Assembly (NCBI RefSeq): GCF_036311985.1
Contig: NZ_JAZDCJ010000029.1
DNA: 64,000 nt
Strand: one strand, 5' to 3'
DNA from: JAZDCJ01 sp036311985
GTDB lineage: Bacteria > Actinomycetota > Actinomycetes > Actinomycetales > Micrococcaceae
Below the pieces are notes generated by a model. The model worked only from the letters and a program-made list of their open reading frames with translations. It ran no database searches and was not told where the DNA came from. This document shows, piece after piece, positions 17,003-26,844 of the stretch (the first letter of the stretch is position 1; every line of letters begins with the position of its first letter). The translations under genes were made by a program, and so were the position numbers.

Positions 17003-17782
17003 TCAGCCCAGGAGGGCGGCCGCCTCGCGGTCCAGGACGACCGTCACGCGCGGGTGGCGCTGCACGATCGACGCCGGGAAGTCCTCGGTCACGGGACCCT
17101 GCAGCGCGCGGCGCACGGCCTCGGCCTTGCGGGCGCCGTGGGCGATGAGGAGCAGGTGGCGGGCCTCCATGATCGTCGCGATGCCCTGCGTGATGCACTC
17201 CGTGGGCACCTCGTCAAGGCCGTCGAAGAAGCGCGCGTTGTCCCGGCGCGTGCTCTCGGCGAGCGGCACGACCCGCGTCCGCGAGTCGAAGGCGGACGGC
17301 GGCTCGTTGAAGCCGATGTGCCCGTTGGATCCCACGCCGAGGATCTGCACGTCCACGCCCCCGGCGGCGGCGATCGCCGCGTCGTAGTCGTCCGCGCGGC
17401 GCTCGTGCTCGGCGTGGTCGGCCCCGTGCGGGTCCGGGGTCCGCACGCGCGCCGGGTCCAGGCCCAGCCGCTCGACGACCTCGGTGCGGATGACCTCGGC
17501 ATAGGACTGGGGGTGCCCGTCGGGCAGGCCGATGTACTCGTCGAGGGCGAACCCGGACACCTCGGAGAAGTCCGCCCCGGACGCCGCGAGCGCGGCGTAG
17601 AGCGGCAACGGCGAGGAGCCCGTCGCGAGGCCGAGCACGGCGGCGGGCGAGGCGGCGACGGCGTCGAGGACGACGCGGGCGGCGAGGCGTCCCGCCTCCG
17701 CGGCGTCCTCGGCGACGATCACCTCGGGGGCGCGGTGCCGCGGGCGGGGGGTGTTCACGGTGGTTTCCACGGGGCCTTTCAT
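17003..17782 (-). CDS. nagB: Glucosamine-6-phosphate deaminase
   Basis: Protein of 259 aa, close to the usual 260-270. It deaminates and isomerises glucosamine-6-phosphate to fructose-6-phosphate plus ammonia. The family signature ILGVGSNGHIGFNEPPSAF is at about residues 137-155, and the N-terminal phosphate site LATGSSPLPLY near residue 53. A shorter start at the GTG four codons in (preceded by AAAGG) is possible. It is the last gene of the sialic-acid operon and lies 21 bp after nanE, converting the final amino sugar to a glycolytic intermediate. It ends 27 bp from the convergent repeat-protein gene. Confidence 0.93.
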   Translation of the reverse strand: MKGPVETTVNTPRPRHRAPEVIVAEDAAEAGRLAARVVLDAVAASPAAVLGLATGSSPLPLYAALAASGADFSEVSGFALDEYIGLPDGHPQSYAEVIRTEVVERLGLDPARVRTPDPHGADHAEHERRADDYDAAIAAAGGVDVQILGVGSNGHIGFNEPPSAFDSRTRVVPLAESTRRDNARFFDGLDEVPTECITQGIATIMEARHLLLIAHGARKAEAVRRALQGPVTEDFPASIVQRHPRVTVVLDREAAALLG

Positions 17783-17803
17783 GCAGTGCTGTGAGGTGCG
17801 GTG

Positions 17804-18490
17804 CTACGGCCGCAGGGCGTCGACGAACCAGCCGGTGATGCTCGCCGGGTGCGTGATGGCGGTGCCGACGACGACGGCGAACGCGCCGGCGTCGAGCGCG
17901 GCCCGGGCCTGGGCGGGGGTGTGGATCCGGCCCTCGGCGATGAGCGGGGCCTCGAGCCCGGCGGCGGCGATCGCCTCGAGGAGGCCGAGGTCCGGCCCCT
18001 CGGTCTTCTCCCGCTCGCCCGTGTATCCGGCGAGGGTGGTGCCGATGAGGTCGGCGCCGGCCTCCGCCGCGGCGAATGCGTCCCCGAGGGAGCCGCAGTC
18101 CGCCATGACGAGCGCGTGCGACTCGGCCTTGACCTGCGCGATGGTCTGGGCGAGCGTGAGCCCGTCCGGGCGCTCCCGCCGCGTGCCGTCGAGCGCCACG
18201 ACGTGGGCGCCCGCGTTCGCGACGGCGAGGGCGTGCCGGGCGGTCGGGGTGATGAAGACGCCGTCGTGCCCGTCCTTCCACAGCCCGATCACGGGCACCT
18301 CGACGGCCGAGCGCGTGAACTGGATGTCCGCGATGCCCTGCACCCGCACGGCCACGGCCCCGCCGACGACCGCCGAGGCGGCCACTTGGGACATGGTCTG
18401 CGGGTGCCGCATCGGCTCGCCCGGGTAGGCCTGCGCGGAGACGATCAGGCCCCCGCGCAGGGCCTCGAGCTCGTGGCTGGTCGGTTTCAT
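17804..18490 (-). CDS. nanE: N-acetylmannosamine-6-phosphate 2-epimerase
   Basis: TIM-barrel protein of 228 aa that converts ManNAc-6-P to GlcNAc-6-P. Recognisable NanE segments are GLIVSAQAYPGEPM near the N terminus, VIGLWKDGHDGVFITP, VALDGTRRERPDG, MADCGSLGDAFAAAEAG and the phosphate-binding GAFAVVVGTAITHP near the C terminus. It lies 48 bp after nanA and 21 bp before nagB. The kinase (NanK) and deacetylase (NagA) needed either side of it are not in this window. Confidence 0.92.
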   Translation of the reverse strand: MKPTSHELEALRGGLIVSAQAYPGEPMRHPQTMSQVAASAVVGGAVAVRVQGIADIQFTRSAVEVPVIGLWKDGHDGVFITPTARHALAVANAGAHVVALDGTRRERPDGLTLAQTIAQVKAESHALVMADCGSLGDAFAAAEAGADLIGTTLAGYTGEREKTEGPDLGLLEAIAAAGLEAPLIAEGRIHTPAQARAALDAGAFAVVVGTAITHPASITGWFVDALRP

Positions 18491-18538
18491 GGTGCCTCCT
18501 GGTCCGTCCGGGCGATCTCGGTGGTGGTGACCAGCAGC

Positions 18539-19480
18539 CTAGAGCAGCCCGTTGCGGGCGACGATGGCGCGCACGGCCTCGGTCTCGGAGGAGTCGAGGG
18601 CGGCCATCGGGGCGCTCATCGTGTTGGAGCCGATGACCCCCATGACCTGCAGGGCAGTCTTGAAGGCGCCGAGGCCGGCGGCGCCGCCGGAGACGCGGGC
18701 CGGGTCCGGGGTGTAGACGATCGTGAACAGGTCGGCGAGGCGGTCCTGCTCGTCGCGTACGGCGGCCCAGTCGCCGGCCACGGCCGAGTCGTACATGCGG
18801 CGGTACCCGGCCGGGTCGACGTTGCCGAGGCCGGGCACGACGCCGTGGGCGCCGCCGAGCAGCGCGCCGTCGACGACGACCTCGTGGCCCGTGAAGACCG
18901 AGAAGCCGGGCAGGTGCCGCGTCGCCAGGAGCAGCTGGCGGAAGGAGACGTCGTCGCCGGAGGAGTCCTTGACGCCCACGATCACGCCCTCCTCGGCGAG
19001 CTTGACCAGCAGCGCGGTCGGGAACTTCACGTGCGTGCGGACGGGGACGTCGTAGGCGAAGAGGTCCGCGCCGGTGCCGTCCTTGATGGCGCGCAGGTGC
19101 GCCTCGATCTCCGCCGCGTTGGACAGGGCGTAGTAGGGCGTGGTGACCACGAGCGCGTCGGCGCCGAGCTCGACCATGCGCCGTCCCTCCTCGATGACGC
19201 GCGCGGTGGTCTGCTCGTTGGCGCCGACGATGAGCGGCACGCGGCCGTTGTTGCGGGCGGCGATGGTGCGGACCACGAGCTCGCGCTCGGCGTTGGTCAG
19301 GTAGGGGACCTCGCCGGAGGAGCCCAGGACGAACAGACCGGTCACTCCCCCGTCGATGAGGTGCTCGACGACGGCGCCCAGGCCCTCGACGTCGACGGCG
19401 CCGTCCGCGGTGCGCGGCGTGACGACGGGCGGGATGACGCCGGAGTACTTGGGGGTGGCGGTGGCTGGTGCGGTGCTCAC
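18539..19480 (-). CDS. nanA: N-acetylneuraminate lyase / DapA-family aldolase
   Basis: Protein of 313 aa of the dihydrodipicolinate synthase/N-acetylneuraminate lyase family. The Schiff-base Lys lies in GVIVGVKDSSGD (about residue 167) and the catalytic Tyr in LFAYDVPVRTH (about 138); the GSSGEVPYL phosphate/carboxylate loop is near residue 47. Cluster context (nanE, nagB, a Sat-type transporter and a NanR-like regulator) argues for sialic acid cleavage to ManNAc and pyruvate rather than lysine synthesis. GTG 19480 is chosen with GAGAAAGAG upstream; the longer frame to 19543 adds a non-conserved Pro/Thr-rich segment. Confidence 0.85.
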   Translation of the reverse strand: MSTAPATATPKYSGVIPPVVTPRTADGAVDVEGLGAVVEHLIDGGVTGLFVLGSSGEVPYLTNAERELVVRTIAARNNGRVPLIVGANEQTTARVIEEGRRMVELGADALVVTTPYYALSNAAEIEAHLRAIKDGTGADLFAYDVPVRTHVKFPTALLVKLAEEGVIVGVKDSSGDDVSFRQLLLATRHLPGFSVFTGHEVVVDGALLGGAHGVVPGLGNVDPAGYRRMYDSAVAGDWAAVRDEQDRLADLFTIVYTPDPARVSGGAAGLGAFKTALQVMGVIGSNTMSAPMAALDSSETEAVRAIVARNGLL

Positions 19481-19582
19481 GGGGGTTCTCTTTCTCGCAG
19501 GTGGGATGGTGGGCGCCGCCCGAGTGGTCTGTGTGGGGTCCACCCGGGCGGGCCGGTCGGGGGGGCCGCCCGGAGGCGGCGG

Positions 19583-19598
19583 GGGTACGACGCCGGAC
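19583..19598 (+). repeat. Intergenic copy of the dispersed GTACGACGCCGG repeat
   Basis: GGGTACGACGCCGGAC lies between nanA and the ABC ATPase gene, ending 5 bp before the ATPase stop codon. It is the clearest non-coding member of the family and shows the motif is not only a product of codon choice. Confidence 0.5.
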
Positions 19599-19603
19599 GG
19601 CGC

Positions 19604-20430
19604 CTAGGCGGGCAGGTGCAGGAGCGAGGGGGCGGCCCCGAGCAGGGTCTTGGTGTACGCGTTGGACGGGCGGTCGAAGACCTGTTCCGCGCTGCCCTCC
19701 TCGACGATCTCGCCGGCGTTCATGACGCAGATCCGGTCCGAGACGTAGCGGACGGTCTGGATGTCGTGGGAGATGAAGACCATGCCGAGGTTCAGTTCCG
19801 ACTTGAGGTCGGAGAGCAGGTTCAGCACCTGGGCCCGCACGGAGACGTCGAGGGCCGAGGTCGGCTCGTCGGCGACGATGATGTCCGGGTCCAGGGCCAG
19901 GGCGCGGGCGATCGCGACGCGCTGCCGCTGGCCGCCGGAGATCTGGTTCGGGAAGGCCCCGGCGGCGGAGGCCGGCAGGCCCACGAGGGCGAGGAGCTCC
20001 TTGACGCGCTGGGCGCGGCTCGCGGAGCTGCCGATCCCGTGCACGGTGAGGGGGTCCGTGAGGATGTCCTTGATCTGCATGCGCGGGTTCAGGGCCGTGG
20101 CGGGGTCCTGGAAGACCACGGAGACGCTGCGCCCGAACTCCTTGCGCAGGGCGGCGTTGCGCTTCAGCGCCGGCTTGCCGCGGAAGAGCACCTCTCCGGA
20201 GGTCGGCGCCTGCAGGCCCACGAGGACCGAGGCGAGGGTGGACTTGCCGCAGCCGGACTCGCCCACGATCCCGACGGTCTCCCCGCGGCCGATGCTGAAG
20301 TCCACGCCGTTGACGGCCTTGACGATCGTCGGCTTGAAGATCGAGCCGGAGCGCGCCCGGTGGTGGACGTGGATGTCCTTCAGCTCGATGACGGGTTCGG
20401 CCCGGTGCGGGCCGGGGGTGCTCGCCTCGC

Positions 20431-20434
<4 letters not shown>
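19604..20434 (-). CDS. ABC transporter ATP-binding protein, Dpp/Opp type (second ATPase)
   Basis: Protein of 276 aa with Walker A GESGCGKSTLA (about residues 54-64), signature ISGGQRQRVAIARAL and Walker B DIIVADEPTSALDVS, followed by the H-loop VFISHDIQTV. It ends with the C-terminal region typical of oligopeptide-type ATPases (TLLGAAPSLLHLPA). The start overlaps the fused permease-ATPase gene by 4 bp. It should supply the second nucleotide-binding site of the sialic-acid importer, equivalent to an OppF. Confidence 0.93.
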
Positions 20435-22476
<2,042 letters not shown>

Positions 22477-22479
22477 GGG

Positions 22480-23436
22480 TTACACCGTCCTAATGCGGGG
22501 GTTGATCAGCAGGTACACGAGGTCGACGAGGATGTTGACCAGGACGAACGTCACGGCGATGGTCAGGACCACGCCCTGGACCAGGTTGACGTCGTGGGCC
22601 GTGATGCCGTTGAGGATGAGCTGGCCCATGCCGGGCAGCGAGAAGATCATCTCGATGACCACGGCGCCGCCGAGCAGGTAGCCGATCCGCAGGCCGAGCA
22701 CGGTCACGGGGGTCACGAGCGCGTTGCGGAGCACGTTGCGGCTGACGACCTCCTGGCGCGGGACGCCGTTGCCGATCGCGGTGCGGACGTAGTCCTTGTC
22801 GAGCTCCTCGACCATCGACGTGCGGACCACGCGGATGAGGGAGGCGGAGACGGGGATCGCGAGGGCGAAGGCCGGAAGCGCCATGTGGGACAGCCACGGG
22901 CCGAACCCGGAGCCGGCCGGGGGCATGCCGCCGGAGGGGAAGAGGGGATTGGAGCCGAGGGCGAGCCACTGGATGAGCAGGATGCCGAGCCAGAAGGACG
23001 GGGTGGCGACGGCGGCGATCGAGAAGACGCGGATCAGCTGGTCGGGCGCCTTGTCCCGGTAGAGAGCGGCGACGACGCCGAAGACGAGGGAGATGGCGAT
23101 CGCGATGAGCACGCCGAGGAACGTCAGCTGCAGCGTCAGGGGGAAGGCCTGGGCGATCATGTCGGCGACGGGGCGGGCCGGCGGCGTCGTGTTGCCGAAG
23201 TCCAGCACGAGCAGGCGGCCGAGGAAGGCGAAGTACTGGACGGGCAGCGGGAGGTTCAGCCCGCGCTCGGCGCGGTAGGCCTCCTTGGCCGCCTCGCTCG
23301 CGCCGTCGCCGAGCGCCGTCGTGGCCTCGTCGCCGGGGGCGAGCTTCAGGATCACGAACACGAGGAACGTGACGCCCAGGATCATCAGCGGCAACGCGGC
23401 CAGGCGGCGCAACAGCAGTCGCAGGAGGGTTCCCAC
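22480..23436 (-). CDS. ABC transporter permease, DppB/OppB type
   Basis: Membrane protein of 318 aa with six hydrophobic helices. The family opening LLRLLLRRLAALPLMILGVTFLVFVILKLAPGD and the inner-membrane EAA-like loop VRTSMVEELDKDYVRTAIGNGVPRQEVV are clear. GTG 23436 is chosen; the longer frame to 23511 adds a Pro-rich non-conserved stretch. It lies 187 bp after the binding-protein gene, the gap holding a strong hairpin, and pairs with the permease half of the fused protein. Confidence 0.92.
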   Translation of the reverse strand: MGTLLRLLLRRLAALPLMILGVTFLVFVILKLAPGDEATTALGDGASEAAKEAYRAERGLNLPLPVQYFAFLGRLLVLDFGNTTPPARPVADMIAQAFPLTLQLTFLGVLIAIAISLVFGVVAALYRDKAPDQLIRVFSIAAVATPSFWLGILLIQWLALGSNPLFPSGGMPPAGSGFGPWLSHMALPAFALAIPVSASLIRVVRTSMVEELDKDYVRTAIGNGVPRQEVVSRNVLRNALVTPVTVLGLRIGYLLGGAVVIEMIFSLPGMGQLILNGITAHDVNLVQGVVLTIAVTFVLVNILVDLVYLLINPRIRTV

Positions 23437-23579
23437 GGTAGGACTCCGATGTGTTGGGGAAGGGTGGAAGCGGGGGGCGGGGGCGCGTGGGGGGAACGCG
23501 GCCCCCGCCAAACCGGAACGCCGGTCCGCGCCCGCCGGGGGACGGGCGCGGAGCGGGGATGTCCCGGGGCAGGCCGGCG

Positions 23580-23618
23580 CCGCCGTCGTCCCGTCCTTGC
23601 GGTTCAGGACGACGGCGG
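23580..23618 (-). terminator. Hairpin between binding-protein and permease genes
   Basis: CCGCCGTCGTCC (23580-23591) pairs perfectly over 12 bp with GGACGACGGCGG (23607-23618), with a 15-nt loop, 6 bp after the binding-protein stop and without a U-tract. Placed here it probably works as a partial terminator or 3'-end stabiliser so that more binding protein than transporter is made. Confidence 0.6.
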
Positions 23619-23623
23619 TGCGA

Positions 23624-25258
23624 CTAGGCCTTGGGGGTGACGCCCACGAACGAGACGCCGGTGGTCGGCAGCGGCTGGAAGCCGTCGAGCCGCTCCGGAT
23701 CCCACGCGGTGGGGAGCTGGCGGTGGAAGAGCGGGTACAGCGGGACCTCCTCCGAGATGAGGTCGATCGCCTCCTTCCAGGCCGCCTTGGCGCCGGCCTC
23801 GTCGGAGGCCTGGACGGCCTCGTCGAGCTTGGCCTGGAGGGTCTTGTACTCGGCCGTCTCGCTCCAGCGGAAGCGGTTCTTCGGCCAGACGTCGCCGCGG
23901 TACCACCAGCTCAGGAGCAGGTCGAGGTCGTTGCCGAAGACCGAGGGATCGCCCGGGGCGGCGACGACGGTGAAGTTGCCCGTGTCGACGTTCTCGCCGT
24001 ACAGCGCGCCGGACTGCAGGTTCTTCATGGTGACGTTGACGCCCGGGAGCTTGTTCCAGGACTCGAGGATGAGCGGGGCGACGTCCTTGACCCAGGCGGT
24101 GTCCGTGGTGAGCAGCTCGAACTCGAGGCTCGTGACGCCGGCTTCCTTGAGCAGGGACTCGGCCTTCGCGGCGTCGTAGTCGTACTGGCCCGCTGCGGCC
24201 TCGTACTGCGGGTGGGTGTCCTGCACGTAGGACGTGGCCTGCTTGGCGTTGCCCAGCAGCGCGCGGTCGATGATGGTCTGCGTGTCCAGGCCGAAGTGCA
24301 GCGCCTGGCGGACGCGCTTGTCGGCGAAGCGCTCGTCGGAGCAGTTGAACATCAGGAACAGCAGGCCGAAGGACTGCACGGACTCGACGGTCAGCTTGGA
24401 CTTCAGGCGGTCGACGTCGAGGTAGGGCACGTCCTCGATGGCCTGGACGCGGCCCGACTCGGCGGCGGTCACGCGGGCGGCGGCGTCGGAGAGCAGGAAC
24501 CAGGTCATGCTGTCGGCGGTCGCGGCCTGCGAGCCGTTGTAGTCCTCGAACTTCTCGAAGACGATCTTGTCGTCCTTCGTCGCGGAGACGAGCTTCCACG
24601 GGCCCGAGCCGATCGGCTGGGCGTCGAACGCCGCCTGGTCGGCGGAGGCCACCGACTTCGGGACCACCTTGACCACGGAGATGCGGGTCGGGAACAGCGG
24701 GAAGGCGTACTTGAGCTTGAAGACGACGGTGTCCTCGCCCTTGGCCTCGACCGAGTCGATGAACGGGATGAACTGGGCGAACAGGGAGGCGTTCTCCGTG
24801 TCCAGGACGCGCTCGAACGAGTAGACGACGTCTTCCACGGTGACGGGGTCGCCGTTGTGGAAGGTGGCGCCCGAGCGGAGGGCGACCTCCCACGTGGTGT
24901 CGTCGACCTGGGACGGCTCGGACGCAGCGAGGGCGAGGTAGGGCTCGCGGGTGGCCGGGTGCAGGTCGACGAGGCCCTCGAAGACGTGCATGTTGGCGGC
25001 GAACGGGGTGGCGCCGGAGGAGGTCATCGGGTCGAAGCCCGTGGACAGGGCGTAGGAGATGCCCGCCTCGATCGTGCCGCCCGCTGCCGCTCCCCCGCCG
25101 GCTGCGCCCGACGCGGCCGACGTGGTCGCGGCGGTGCCGGACGGACCGCCGCAAGCGGCGATGGTCGCGGAGAAGGCGGCCGCGGCACCCATGAGGCCGG
25201 AGACCTTGAGGAAGTTCCGGCGGCTGCCTTCTTTGGCAGCGATTTCGCTGAGAGACAT
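23624..25258 (-). CDS. ABC transporter substrate-binding lipoprotein, family 5 (Dpp/Sat type)
   Basis: Protein of 544 aa, first gene of the operon. The N terminus has a Tat-like motif RRNFLK (residues 13-18), a hydrophobic stretch and lipobox TIAAC (Cys near residue 36), so it is a membrane-anchored lipoprotein outside the cell. The body has the family-5 landmarks YALSTGFDPMTSSG, LRSGATFHNGDPVTVEDVVYSFERV, and VRQALHFGLDTQTII. Family 5 proteins bind peptides or nickel, but in Haemophilus ducreyi (Sat) and Corynebacterium glutamicum (Sia) such systems import sialic acid. The neighbouring nanA, nanE and nagB make that the preferred substrate here (inference). Confidence 0.92.
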   Translation of the reverse strand: MSLSEIAAKEGSRRNFLKVSGLMGAAAAFSATIAACGGPSGTAATTSAASGAAGGGAAAGGTIEAGISYALSTGFDPMTSSGATPFAANMHVFEGLVDLHPATREPYLALAASEPSQVDDTTWEVALRSGATFHNGDPVTVEDVVYSFERVLDTENASLFAQFIPFIDSVEAKGEDTVVFKLKYAFPLFPTRISVVKVVPKSVASADQAAFDAQPIGSGPWKLVSATKDDKIVFEKFEDYNGSQAATADSMTWFLLSDAAARVTAAESGRVQAIEDVPYLDVDRLKSKLTVESVQSFGLLFLMFNCSDERFADKRVRQALHFGLDTQTIIDRALLGNAKQATSYVQDTHPQYEAAAGQYDYDAAKAESLLKEAGVTSLEFELLTTDTAWVKDVAPLILESWNKLPGVNVTMKNLQSGALYGENVDTGNFTVVAAPGDPSVFGNDLDLLLSWWYRGDVWPKNRFRWSETAEYKTLQAKLDEAVQASDEAGAKAAWKEAIDLISEEVPLYPLFHRQLPTAWDPERLDGFQPLPTTGVSFVGVTPKA

Positions 25259-25284
25259 GGTGACCTCATTCTAGAACGGTGAAT

Positions 25285-25305
25285 ATCGGACGTAGGATGT
25301 CCGAT
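25285..25305. promoter_or_regulatory. Palindromic operator in the NanR-transporter divergent region
   Basis: ATCGGAC (25285-25291), a 7-nt spacer GTAGGAT, and GTCCGAT (25299-25305) form a perfect interrupted palindrome in the 119-bp region between the binding-protein gene and the GntR/FCD gene. It sits 27 bp from the binding-protein start and 73 bp from the regulator start. This is the most probable binding site of the regulator. A -10-like TAGACT for the regulator gene is at 25315-25320. Confidence 0.65.
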
Positions 25306-25377
25306 GCGATGAGTTAGACTGTAAGCGGGGTCACAGACAGAGGTCAAGTCCCGCCATCGAGAAAAGAGGAGCATCAC

Positions 25378-26127
25378 ATGACGACGACGCCGACGCGCCA
25401 CGTCCGGTTGGGTGCGCAGCAGCGGCTGCGCGCACTGACAAGCGACATCATGGAGCTGATACTGGAACGCGGCCTGCTCCCGGGCGACGCCCTGCCGACG
25501 GAGCAGGAGCTCACCGCGGAGCTCGGCGTGGGACGGAACACCCTGCGCGAGTCGATCAAGGTGCTCCAGGCCCTCGGAGTCGTCGAGATCCGCCACGGGT
25601 TCGGGATGTTCGTGGCGAACGACAACCTCTCCGCCCTCGCGGACAGCCTGACGTTCCGCGGCCGCATGTCCCTGCAGCACAAGGGCCACGAGGCGAGCGA
25701 GCTCGTCGAGGTCCGGCAGGCGCTCGAGGCCGGGCTCATCGGCTCGGCGATCGACGCGGCCACGCCGGAGCAGCTCGCGGCCCTCGACGCCGCCGTCACG
25801 GAGATGGAGCGGCGCGCGGAGGCGGGCGAGAACTTCGTCGCCGCGGACCAGGAATTCCACCGGCTGCTCTTCAGCTGCCTCGAGAACGAGCTGCTGACCA
25901 ACCTGCTCGGCGTCTTCTGGCAGGTCTACCGCACCATCCACGACGCCGTCGGCACGGGAGCGGTCGCGGATTCCGACGGCGGCGAGGACCTGCGGGACAC
26001 GGCGCGGATCCACCGCGACATCCTCGATGCGGTGACCGCCCGCGACAAGCCGCTCGCCTCCGAGCTCATGAACCGCCACTTCGACGGCATCCGCGGCCGC
26101 CTCGCCGTCTTCGCGGGCGGCGCCTGA
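25378..26127 (+). CDS. GntR-family regulator with FCD domain, NanR-like
   Basis: Protein of 249 aa. The winged helix at residues 12-80 has the GntR pattern LPTEQELTAELGVGRNTLRESIKVLQALGVVEIRHGFGMFV. The C-terminal FCD domain (about 95-230) has the metal-binding residues expected of the group: Glu/Asp in EVRQALEAG, Asp/His in AADQEFHRLLF, and His in ARIHRDILDA and LMNRHFDGI. Ribosome site AGAGGAG. Divergent from the transporter-nan-nag operon, it fits NanR of Corynebacterium, which represses sialic-acid genes until an amino-sugar intermediate appears. Confidence 0.87.
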   Translation: MTTTPTRHVRLGAQQRLRALTSDIMELILERGLLPGDALPTEQELTAELGVGRNTLRESIKVLQALGVVEIRHGFGMFVANDNLSALADSLTFRGRMSLQHKGHEASELVEVRQALEAGLIGSAIDAATPEQLAALDAAVTEMERRAEAGENFVAADQEFHRLLFSCLENELLTNLLGVFWQVYRTIHDAVGTGAVADSDGGEDLRDTARIHRDILDAVTARDKPLASELMNRHFDGIRGRLAVFAGGA

Positions 26128-26146
26128 GCCCAGGGCTCCCCGGGCC

Positions 26147-26695
26147 TCAGCCCCAGACGTGGGGGGCGGGCCTGCGGGAGCCGGGCAACGCCGTCGCACT
26201 CCTCCAGTCCCCGACCCAGTCGGGCAGGGCGAGGTCCGCGGGGGGCTCGACGCCCATCGCGGCGAGGATCTCCTCGTTCGGCACGGGGCCCTTCTTCGAG
26301 AGCAGGCGCGTGGCCATGACGGCCCGCACGTAGACCTCCCCGTCCACGACGATCCGCTGCTCGAAGTAGATGCAGCGCTCGTCCATCCCCGCGATCCGCG
26401 TCTCCTGCGTGAAGCGCTGGTGGAGCACCACCGACTTGCGGAAGGTGATGGTCTCCGCCTGGACGACGGGCGACCAGCCCTTGCGCTTCATGACGTCCCA
26501 CGCGCCCGCGCGCATCATGAGGTCGAAGCGGCCGAGGTCGAAGAGCGAGAAGTACATCCCGTTGTTGATGTGCCCGGCGAGGTCGATGTCCGTCAGGAGC
26601 GCGCGGCCCGGCGTCGTGGCGGCGTCGAACAGCCCGAGCTTCGGGCGCCGGCGCGCGGTCAGGAGCAGGTGCAGGAACCGGAAGATCAGGTGCAT
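26147..26695 (-). CDS. Hotdog-fold thioesterase-like protein
   Basis: Protein of 182 aa with an acyl-CoA thioesterase hotdog pattern: DIDLAGHINNGMYFSLFDLGRFDLMMRAG, with the conserved D-x-x-x-H-x-N-N-x-x-Y motif of 4-hydroxybenzoyl-CoA thioesterase-like proteins, then AETITFRKSVVLHQRFTQET. It resembles the small THEM6-like group. Substrate unknown. It runs against the GntR gene with 19 bp between the stop codons. Confidence 0.72.
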   Translation of the reverse strand: MHLIFRFLHLLLTARRRPKLGLFDAATTPGRALLTDIDLAGHINNGMYFSLFDLGRFDLMMRAGAWDVMKRKGWSPVVQAETITFRKSVVLHQRFTQETRIAGMDERCIYFEQRIVVDGEVYVRAVMATRLLSKKGPVPNEEILAAMGVEPPADLALPDWVGDWRSATALPGSRRPAPHVWG

Positions 26696-26844
26696 CCCCT
26701 CATACTACTCGCGGGTAACATCCGGGCGCCATGCCGTGTTCTCATCTTCCGCTCATCCCGCGCTCATCCTCCGCTCATCCGGCGTTGCTTGACTTGCCCC
26801 ACACGGGGCACCCGGCCCCGGAATGAGGGAAGGACGTGGGGGAC

